Positions 10,251 to 19,273 of a DNA stretch of 64,000 bases are shown here, piece after piece. Below the pieces are notes generated by a model. That model saw nothing but the letters and a program-made list of their open reading frames with translations, ran no database searches and was not told where the DNA came from. The DNA comes from Thozetella sp. PMI_491 (Eukaryota > Ascomycota > Sordariomycetes > Chaetosphaeriales > Chaetosphaeriaceae). The stretch is taken from assembly GCA_021432635.1 (NCBI GenBank), contig MU270050.1:372001-436000 (forward strand), in the 5' to 3' direction. The stretch's first letter is position 1. Every line of letters begins with the position of its first letter. Both the position numbers and the translations under genes were made by a program.

Positions 10251-12554
10251 CTATACCTCGTTCGAAACAGGATGCTCAACTTCGCTCACAGTCGCTTCGA
10301 CCACCTTTATCTCGCTCTCTCCCGAAGTTTCGGCCGCGATCTGCTGTCGGCGATCCCGAATAACGGTTTGGAAGTGACGTGTTGCCACCTTCTCAGCGAA
10401 GAGATAGTCCATCTAGTTTCGGCGATTAGCTTCTGATTGAGATGTGATGCTTCATTTATATAGTGTCTTACATCGTCAAACGTAAGACCCTTTGTCTCTG
10501 GGATGAAGAAGTAGAACAGGACGCAGAGTGGTAGACCAAGACCAAAGAAGACAAGGCCAACTTTAGCCCCAAGATTTCCGGCATCGGGATTGATCATATA
10601 CGGGCTGATAAACCCGATGATCCAGCCACTTCTATCAGTCAGCACCGAAACGCTGGTACGGGCGAGGTGTGGTAGCAGACTCACGTAATGCCCTGGGTCA
10701 TGCCGACGATGGACAGCGTGGCGGGCCGCAGAGGCGGAGATGATACTTCTGATGCAATTGCAAACCCAACAGCACCGATGCTAACTTGGTAGGCAATTGC
10801 CCTATTGTAGCAAGTTAAGACTGTGATCGTTGTGCTAAGAAGTCAGAGTAAGTAGACTTACCACAAGAAAATGCAGACGAGAATCACCCAGAGAGCGCCA
10901 GAAGTTTGGACGAATCCCATGATGCCCATAAGCTATATCATCGGTGTTAATATAAATTTTCGATGGAATATTTGTACGTTTACTGACCAACTCGATCAAT
11001 GTGAGAGAGATAATGCCGTAGAGAAGCAGAGGACGTCGTCCAGCAGTCTCTATTAGGGGGAAGGCAGCGATATTGCTCAGCAACATGACCACGTATAGCA
11101 CCACAGATACTGTGAAGAATGACTCGATGCCAAGAAGGGACATGAAGTAAGTGATGTATCCTTGAGGCACTAGTAAGCACAAGTGGTATGGTTACACGAT
11201 GCCGCGGTAAATTCATACCTAGAACGAAAGCTGCGCCGATGAACTGCTGTGCAGCGGGGGGTAAAATGGAGATAAGGGTCCGTTTCTAATGGATAGGTTA
11301 GCGCTGCGCTCTCAAGAAGTCCTTGGTACATGGCATGAGAAGCTATTTAAGGCGGATACATACTAGATTTACGCCCTTGAAGCACTGGATCAAGGGACTT
11401 CCGTCGGTTGATGCCAAAGCGTCTAGGGTTTTGCTCGTCTTAATCATGTCCTTTAGTCGGTCCATCTCGGCATCTATGAGTCCGATATCGCTACTACCAT
11501 GCATTCTTAACAGGCTCTTGCGCGCCTCTTCTTCCCTGTTGGTGTTGAGAAGGTGGTATGGTGATTCGGGGAAGAAGAAGAATCCAACGACAAGGACGAG
11601 CACGAAGGCGAACTGGAGGACGACGATGGACTGGTAGGACCAAGTGCCTTCTATCTGTGCAGTTCCGTAGGCGATTAACCTGTATTCCAAAGGCTGTTAG
11701 CAACCTATTAAAGAGTGCGGTTCAGGTTGGCGGACGACTTAACGAGGGAGGCTACTTACGAAAGGAGGAACTGTCCAAGAACGATGGAGCCATTGACAAT
11801 GCAAAGTGAGAGACCACGGAGCTCGGGGCGGACGTTCTCGCCGATCCAGACAGGAGAGAAGACAAAAACAACACCGAAGCCAATAGCTGCAGCTCGTTAG
11901 CAATTCCGCCTAAGCTAGTCCCGGCTGATCACGATTCCCATACCATTTACGAGGCGGCCGCCGAGGAACAATTGCCAGTCGCGACTTGCAATCTGCATGG
12001 CGATACCTATCGAGGTAAATATGCTTCCGAGCATCAAGGTGTTCTTCCGACCTATGCGATCCATGGCCCAGCCCGAGATGAGCACTCCAACAACTTCACC
12101 AGCGGTCGAAACGCCAGACCACCCAGATTGAACCTGTGGGTATAGATATCAGTACAAATGAATTCTTTGATTCGGGGTCGTGACGGTAATCTGCGTACAT
12201 TCGCTGGGATCAGATAGCCAGACGGCGCAGAGGGATATGGAATGCCTTCGCTGCGTTAGAAGCTCTTCTCGCTTATAGTACCATCTTTAGCTGGCTAGCG
12301 GAGGTGGCTTACCCATCACCTTCTGGAATGCCGGCATGGCCGTTGCAGTACCAGCAATGCCGAAGTCAAAGCCTTTGAGGTGTCAGCCTTGATCGGCGGT
12401 GGAGCGGAGGAGATGTAGCTGCAGGCCCAGACTCACCTAGCATCATGGAGCCTACGGAGGTGTACAGGGCCCAGAGAGAGAATCTCTTGAGCTTGGAGAG
12501 GATAAGCCATTTCTTCTCGGGCTGGACCCGAGTCCAGTCGTGGGCGGAAGCCAT
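10251..12554 (-). CDS. MFS sugar porter, alpha-glucoside (maltose) permease-like
   Basis: Twelve exons: 12554-12437, 12372-12313, 12245-12199, 12133-11944, 11886-11760, 11679-11364, 11285-11219, 11169-10988, 10932-10862, 10801-10685, 10631-10472 and 10412-10251. Introns are 49-80 bp and the sum is 538 residues with phases matching at every junction. This should be a plasma-membrane proton/sugar symporter with 12 TM segments. Sugar-porter signatures are present: FDFGIAGTATAMPAFQ in TM1, DRIGRK after TM2, PESPYHL at the central loop, ETAGRRPLL after TM8 and PETKGLTFDD after TM12. The TM1 region and the IPYPSAPSGYLIP loop are typical of maltose/alpha-glucoside carriers rather than hexose carriers. 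It is divergent from a Zn2Cys6 factor 600 bp away, a common arrangement for a transporter and its regulator. Confidence 0.93.
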
Positions 12555-13153
12555 GGTGTCGCTGCCGAGGTAGGAGGAGAAAAGGGTATGTCGATAGGAG
12601 GTGCCGACTTCACGATACGGCAGGATCCAGTCTGTCGGGTCGATGGCACCCCAGCTTCGATATAAATCATCCCCGGGCGGAGAGTGCGACTCTACCTTGG
12701 CTATCTAGTCACCTCGGAAAACGATGAAGGATGCTGCATGCCGAACCTGGTCTCATGGGCGCACACCAACCAGCGCTCTGCAATTTCCAAAACCTGGGGT
12801 AAAGGCGGGGGCTGTCAAGGACTGGGGATAGGCGCTGGGGGGTACGTGCTGGAGTGGGAGAGCTCCACTGTGCAAGTGCCAGCGCCGGAGCGCCTAGCCG
12901 AATGCGCATCGACATCTCCAGTTAGCACTACACCATGGCGTTTTAGATGGCCCACATGTGACCCCCCAGCTTATGACACTAGCGCGACCCAGCAAGATTG
13001 GAGACGAAGATTGCCGGTTCCCAACCGACACTCCGATAAATACTGGGCCGGTTCTCCTGTGCCCCCCCATTGTCGGATGGTCGGGGTCTTGCCACCACCT
13101 TCAGCCCATCGACTCCAGAGCGCTGCTCCAAAGACCATGCCCCCTGAGATACC
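12555..13153. promoter_or_regulatory. Divergent promoter with CreA-like motif cluster
   Basis: This 599-bp gap separates the divergent sugar porter and Zn2Cys6 gene. Four matches to the CreA consensus SYGGRG lie within 47 bp: CTGGGG at 12794, GCGGGG at 12805, CTGGGG at 12822 and CTGGGG at 12835. CreA is the carbon-catabolite repressor of filamentous fungi and acts best on closely spaced sites. Repression by glucose is inferred, not shown. Open frames here look like shadows. Confidence 0.45.
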
Positions 13154-15263
13154 ATGCTTCGAGACCCATCCAGATCTATCTCCCCCGCGTCCAAGCGACC
13201 ACGCCCTTCGCCTTCTGACCAGTCCGGCGTGTCTTCCGTGCGCACTACCAAGATCAACTATCCCAAAAAGCGAGTCTCGGTCGCCTGCGAAGTCTGTCGG
13301 ACTAGAAAGACTCGCTGCGATGCCGCCAAGCCGACTTGCTCCTTTTGCTCTCAGCTAGGCATCCAATGTGTCTATAGGAGGTTGGAGCCGTCGGGTCGGT
13401 AAGTCTGGGGTGTCACGTCCCTCTGTCTAGTGGCTCGGATGGTGTCGCAAGAACCGACATCCCGGCTACCTTTTGAGAGAGGACATCCTGCCATCAACTG
13501 GAGTGCAACCTGGCCAGCCATGTCAGGTGCCTCCCTTGATCTCTCTCACGTGACAGCCGCCGGATGCAGAGAATGCCGAGGCCCTTGCTCGTTCACTGAC
13601 ACCATTCGCCAGGCCCATCGAGGAACTCGAAGAGCTAGTCCCGGCTCCGGCGCTTCAGCAGGATGTATTGTCCCGCCTCGAGTGCATCGAAGCACTGCTC
13701 AGACAAACCCGAAGGGAGAGCAGCCAGTCTAACGATCTCGTGGCATCGCCACAAACGATCCAGAACCACCTAGCGGCCGCAGTAAATTCGCCAAAGCCCT
13801 CGGCAGCAGGATCACTCATCCCTGATAGCCCACAACGTAATCGCAACCGCCCTCTCCTTTTCGGCGTGCACCTGAACGGCTTCTCGCGGCTCGAGGGATA
13901 TCCATGTCCCCCGGAGCTGGAGCTTCTGTGCACGTACGATGCCGAAGCGCAGCTCGAGTGCCAGCTATCCCACGGGGATCGATTCTTCGCTGATCCTCCC
14001 GACGGGATAGGAGATCTCGATCTCAGTACTCGAAGAACATGGCAGTTGCAACAGTCCTTTACAGCAGACGTCTTGACGTATTGCCCCATTATCGATCAGC
14101 ACGATGTTGCTGCCTTGCTGGTGCGCTGTGTCGAGTCTAACTTTAAGCAAGCGAACCTTGAGACGGCTCTCGCCCTTCTAATGCTAGCCCTCGGTGACTT
14201 TGCAAGGCAAAGACACCACATAGGTGGCGATCCATCTACGCTTCCAGGTATCAGCTACTTTCGAGCCGGTCGCCAGATAGTCGATGCCGGGAAACGCTGG
14301 GATAACTCAATACTTTTCGTTCAATGCCAAATTCTCACTGCCTTCTATCTTTTCTACGCCCTCAGCCCGCACCTCGCGTATGAGGCTATCAACCTCGCGT
14401 CCTCGCGCATCATGGTTCTCTTAGCGTTGGGGAAGCGTCTCGCTGCTGACAGCATTCTCCGCGAGCAGTGCCATCGGGCCTATTGGGCATGCTACTTGAT
14501 CGAGCACGAGCTACAGTCACACGTTCCATATAGCTCACAAGTACTTCAGAACATTCACGACGGCGTCCCGCTGCCGCTGAGTAACTACGAAGAGCCCGGC
14601 ATGTACTGGTTTCTGTCCGAGATTGCCCTGCGCGGAATTTTCTCCAATTGGCGAAACGGCGAGGCCTGGACCTTCTTCACCATGTATGCGCCAGTAATCG
14701 TTAACGAAATCTCGGCTCAGATGTTCGAATGGCATTCCAACCTTGCCGGCCCGATCGCGTTCCCACTCGAGACACCCAATCTCTCCACCCGGCTGGAGGA
14801 CAGTGTAGTCGTCCTCAAGCCTCTCTTGGATCCTCACAAGGTGTTCCTTCGCGCTCAGTTCTATGCCCTCCAGACTGTGGTGCACTGGTCGTCCGTCGTA
14901 CAGCTCATGAGTATGAGTCCCGTAACTGCAACAAGCATCGAACACACTCGAGTCGTAACGTCGGCCGCGCAGTCACTACATTACGGAATCTACCACATCC
15001 ATGCTGTAGAGTCCTTGCTATATGATCGCCATCTTATGCTCATGGCCAACATCACGGGCCTTTGCTGTATTACGATGCTGCTAGCTTGCACATACAATGC
15101 ACCTGCGCTAGCCGCCATACAACACCCACAGACGGCGACCAGCCTAAAGATAGCCCTGCGCTGTCTAAAAAAGTGGCGACATAGCCCTGGGATGGAAGAT
15201 AAAATCCAGAAAGCAGAGGGGCTGATGGTATTGAGAGGAATCGATTGCTCGGACATCACGTAG
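13154..15263 (+). CDS. Zn2Cys6 transcription factor with fungal middle homology region
   Basis: Two exons, 13154-13398 and 13613-15263, joined by a 214-bp intron with a CTGAC branch site, give 631 residues. The binuclear zinc cluster is at residues 45-72 with spacing C-x2-C-x6-C-x6-C-x2-C-x6-C (CEVCRTRKTRC opens it), preceded by a basic stretch. A short heptad-like segment follows (EELEELVPAP, then DVLSRLECIEALLRQ) that could dimerise. The rest resembles the fungal-specific regulatory domain, with the usual helical stretch around RIMVLLALGKR. This intron is longer than the others in the window; an extra exon within it cannot be excluded. Its position head-to-head with the alpha-glucoside-type porter makes it a good candidate for that gene's regulator (inference). 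Confidence 0.88.
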
Positions 15264-16145
15264 AAAACTTCGTTGTGAGCAACGGTATTGATAGGCGGAA
15301 CCAGCAGAAGCAAGCAAGCACGATTGGCTCACACAGCGGATACCACATGTTTCATCTGATGCCTTAGAAATGAATCAAGCAACTTGTGCTTCGAAAGATG
15401 GATGGGATGCATTCACGGAGGCCTATACAGCCGGCTATTCCCTAGGCTCATTAATATGCTCCTTTGTGAAGCTGCACAGCGAAATTCTATCGTAGAGGGA
15501 TAGTACTCTTACATAGGTACCTACCGTGACTTTAAAGTTTACTTTGAACTAATGACATCACTCGTGCCTAAGAGGGCGTTTGTACGGAACCTCAAAATCG
15601 ATTATCAAAGGACTTTTAAAATAAATCCATTGGACAGTTTAGGGTCCAAACAGGTAGGCACTCGCATACCTTTTGGCCAACGTTCGGCAATTTCGGCCCG
15701 GGGCTCGACCTCTCCGATGACTCTTGCGAGAATAAGTTGCTTAATATCTCTTGTATATAACGTGAGACATCTAGCACAATTGGGGCTAGCGATAGAATGG
15801 CCGGCGTACACGACGAGTAAAGTGACGTGCGCGTAATTCTGCTTACATACGATGGAGAAAGTCGAAAATTCTCTCCCTCTTCCACAACGCCTCTTGATGG
15901 AATGCATGGATGTCGGTCGTAGCTTCTAACTAGAGGCTGGAATGAATAGGGGTAGGTTGGGTGTGAAGTAGTGTGACGTGGGTCGATGCCCCGCAGGAAT
16001 GAAAGACGGTATCAAAGGGAGAGGGAAATTAGTGGTTGGGGGGGAATAAGGCTCATCATGTCCAGAATATAAGAAAAAGCAACTGGGCTGTTATGTACTC
16101 CCTACAGCTCTTTGTCCAGATCGGTACAGTTTTCTCGACTACCCA
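15264..16145. other. Intergenic, no gene recognised
   Basis: Overlapping short frames at 15552-15907 on both strands look like chance. The segment 16050-16110 before the WSC gene probably contains its core promoter. No repeats were recognised. Confidence 0.4.
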
Positions 16146-17000
16146 ATGTTGCACCTAAATATACTTCGGGCGTTCTTCTTGGCATATATCACTGCTTTCC
16201 TCGTGGAGGCAGCTGTGGTAGCCAATATTTCTCCTCGGAATCTACAAGTTCCATCAGAGTTGGGGCCTCCATTGCAAGACTTCGCTGCGGATGTCGAAGC
16301 ACAAAAAGGGACCATAAAAACCACCAGCACTTTCACTCGGCATTCTACAACAGTCGGGCCACCATCTTTATCGAACAAAGCGAGCATCAAGACGGCTTCT
16401 AAGAGTGTAAACACCAGTACCAAGAAGAAAACAGCCGTGACTACTACCTCAAAGAAAACATCAGCCACTGCTACTCCACAGAGCGACACTATTAGCTCCC
16501 CTTCAAAGAAAAGCAAAAGCACGTCCTCGAAGAAAGCGACTGGAACCTCTGCCTCGAATAAACATTCGACAACATCGAAGCCCTCCATCAGATCTACGAG
16601 TCATAGCACGACAACAAGGGCATCACCGAAGAGCCCTACGAAGGCGTCGTCAACGCCACCGAAATCCACCTCAACTCCGTCGCCGGCGTATCTTGGTTGT
16701 TACCAATACACAATAGATGGCTATAATCTGAACAGCGCTAAGATGACCAATGAGCTCTGTTGGGAGTTCTGCCGGTCGTATAAGACCTCTCTAGCTGCTA
16801 TTTCCCCCTACGCCGAGAACGATCAAACACAGGCATGCGCTTGCGGAGGTGCCTTCCCTGATTTCAACACACGCAAGATCAAATCTCAAGACTGCAATGT
16901 CACTTGCTCGGGAAATCGACACGAAATATGTGGAGGATTTCTACCCGGCCTCGAGAAAGGGGGAAACTACAACTACCAGAGCATTTGGAAATTAGGCTAG
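16146..17000 (+). CDS. Secreted Ser/Thr-rich WSC-domain protein
   Basis: A single exon of 284 residues. It has a hydrophobic signal peptide (LRAFFLAYITAFLVEAA, residues about 5-22). A Ser/Thr/Lys-rich stalk of about 130 residues follows, which is likely to be heavily O-mannosylated. A C-terminal WSC domain starts near residue 181 (YLGCYQ, then ELCWEFC, ACACGG, CNVTCSGN and EICGG). Eight or more cysteines follow the WSC pattern. WSC modules bind cell-wall glucan or other carbohydrate and occur in wall-stress sensors and secreted enzymes. No transmembrane segment follows the domain, unlike Wsc1-type sensors where WSC precedes the stalk, so this is more likely a secreted wall-associated protein. 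The low-complexity stalk may vary in length between strains. Confidence 0.85.
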   Translation: MLHLNILRAFFLAYITAFLVEAAVVANISPRNLQVPSELGPPLQDFAADVEAQKGTIKTTSTFTRHSTTVGPPSLSNKASIKTASKSVNTSTKKKTAVTTTSKKTSATATPQSDTISSPSKKSKSTSSKKATGTSASNKHSTTSKPSIRSTSHSTTTRASPKSPTKASSTPPKSTSTPSPAYLGCYQYTIDGYNLNSAKMTNELCWEFCRSYKTSLAAISPYAENDQTQACACGGAFPDFNTRKIKSQDCNVTCSGNRHEICGGFLPGLEKGGNYNYQSIWKLG

Positions 17001-18487
17001 GATGAATGGGCTTGTTTCAGAACTCGCCACGGAGTTGTGAAAAAGGTTCAGCCAGTTTTGGCCACGGTCGATAGAGCTGGTCGCTCACTCTCTTCCCTCG
17101 CGGCGGTCTTGCTTGGCAGTAGTACAGTACAAGAGCTATCTCTCAGCCCTACCGATGGTACTTATCCCACGAAGTCCTAACAAAATGCAATTGCCGGCAT
17201 ACGTTATTTTCGTGATATAAGTAGAAAGAAGGCGGCAATATGCCACCTGTCACGATGATGCTACCTGTCAGCTTAGAGGCCAGGCGGGTGGACGGATTGA
17301 AAACAAAGGTCTACACCGCCACGATCCGACCAATCCGCCGCCGACCACAGGTGACGTAGGAGGGTGGGTGAGACGCCTCTATGGTAGTGATGGAATTTAT
17401 CTGCCCAAGAACTCCGGAATGACTCTGGTTGGCGGCATGAGTTGGTGCCTTACCTGCACCCTCTACTTCGGTAGCTGTCTGCGCTAATTTTTAGTTGGTT
17501 CAGGCACCAGCTGGAATGGGCGATGGATACCGCTCGGAGATCTAGACGTTATTCCTCAGCTCGAGAAGGAATCGCATGAGAAAGAAGTCGACCCTAAGTT
17601 TGGGATAGCGACACAACCTCGTTCTCTGGGAAGCAAGCGGGCATGTGCGCCGCCAGAGCAGCCAAGAACCATGAGGGACCTTCGTTAATCTAACAAGGAA
17701 GCCGAGCTTCCGGACTGCATGGTCCTACGCTATACGAAGCATTATAAAGTTTTAGATAAAATCGTCACGCTAAAATATAGTCGACAAGAGCAGCAAAAAT
17801 TACAGCGAACAAAAAAAACATACAACACCGGGTATTCGCTGGTCGTCACCGACCCAACTACTAATCCAGCACTAATAAAGCTTAGTATAAGGGGGTCGAG
17901 GAGGCAGGAAATAGCTGGACGTAGGAGCGGAAAACAGGGGTTCATAGATTCGACACTTGTAACAGCCACAAGGGTAGCACTCTCAAGGCCATAGTATAGG
18001 GAGTCGAGGAAGCGGAAAACAGGGGTGCTAAGTCCTTAACAACACCAGTATCACAACCACCCAAGGGCACAAGAGATCCTAGATCATCGACGACACCGAT
18101 ATCACAGCGATGCGAGGGCACCAAATAAAGGGGATTCGGAGTTATTTCGAGGCCATTAACTATAGGTAATGCACTTTCCCCTCGCCACTAATCTGCTTGA
18201 TGATAGGCCGAAACTGCCATTAGTCGCTTGCCCTCCGTTTTATAACAGAGGCTAGCGTTCTCTAATCGTTTAGTCGGCAGGAATATATGATTTCCAGTGA
18301 GGGAGTAGTTATAATAGAACGTTATATATAATTACTCTAACAATGGAGAGGTTAATATAGCATTACTTTAGGCTTAATTTTACTATATATAAGCCAGATT
18401 AAACCCCTTTTAAACGAGTACTTAGTAGATTAAAAAGCGTCTAAAAAACAGGTAAGTGAATATTTAATATATATATGGAAAAGTGCA
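17001..18487. repeat. Gene-free, repeat-derived AT-rich tract
   Basis: Base composition drops to AT-rich from about 18160, notably 18280-18480, with many TA steps and no coding potential. This fits old RIP-mutated repeat DNA. It includes the left copy of a 61-bp repeat at 17813-17873. Confidence 0.55.
17813..17873 (+). repeat. 61-bp direct repeat, left copy
   Basis: It is identical by eye over 61 bp to 24901-24961, and begins with an A-run followed by CATACAACACCGGGTATTCG. Both copies lie outside the LTR-like pair and in the same orientation. Translated, both give the peptide TYNTGYSLVVTDPTTNPAL, so they may be remnants of one repeated coding element; the element was not identified. Confidence 0.8.
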
Positions 18488-18849
18488 TGTCAGAGGTGAT
18501 CTTGCCACAGAGTAAAGAGGTGAGGATATCGTAGAGGGAGAGCTAAGTAGGGGCTAGATTAGGGGACAAACTAATCGCTATCCTTCTTATTTATAAGGCT
18601 CCCGAAGCCTCGCATATATCCTCGCTAGCCTGCTGGCTATCTAGTGGTATAGCTTTTAACAATCTAGCGGTGTAACTACTGGCTAACGGTATAGCTACAT
18701 ATATGTTTTAGCCCTATAGCTACGCGATCTAGAGGCTATACGATCAACGGCTACGCCCTCGCTACGCAAGCAGCGCAAAAGCAGCGTAAAGGCAGCTTTA
18801 ACGGCCCTGTAGCCACAATCTAGAGGCTACGTGATTAACGGCTCTGATA
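18488..18849 (+). repeat. LTR-like direct repeat, left copy (RIP-mutated)
   Basis: About 362 bp, beginning TGTCAGAGG and ending CTCTGATA. It aligns along its length with 23932-24292, which ends in the perfect inverted partner CTCTGACA. The homology runs on for about 36 bp past the end of both copies. Differences from the right copy are mainly TG to TA and CA to TA transitions, as expected of RIP, with this copy the more mutated. TG...CA ends with a short inverted repeat are typical of LTRs. No target-site duplication was found on either side. Confidence 0.65.
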
Positions 18850-19273
18850 CCTAAGTCTAGATTATAATAAAGATCTATTAGTGCCGCTATATAAACCGGC
18901 ATTAATAAGCTTAACCGTATTATAGGGCTAATGACCGCATACGTAGACCAACAAACCAAATACCACCAATTCATGATCTAGTAACATCCGATCATTTACA
19001 AAATACTTTCTTCAGGGGTGTAACAGAGGCGTCCCGTATAACCTTAAATTCTCCTAGCTTAATCTTATTCCTCGTATAGTTGTCTTCAAACCTTTCTAAT
19101 ATAGTTTCGATTCCCAGTATTTTAAATCTCTAACGGGATTCACCAGCTGGTACTCCTGCAATATTGGCTGTCGGCCACCTCACAAGCAGCCTAGATGACC
19201 TCGGGGGCGGAAGTGCCGTTCTTCTCGTTGCAAACCCTTGGATAGTCGTAGAAAGTCTCTAAGATACCGGACC
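18850..19273. other. Intergenic between left repeat and TPR-CHAT 3' end
   Basis: It begins with about 36 bp also shared with the right repeat copy. The remainder is AT-rich with no recognised gene, and probably includes the TPR-CHAT terminator region. Confidence 0.4.

Noticed and set aside
13430-13732. Open frame inside the intron of the Zn2Cys6 gene
   Set aside because: It overlaps the intron and exon 2 in another frame and has no family resemblance; splicing 13398 to 13613 gives a continuous factor.
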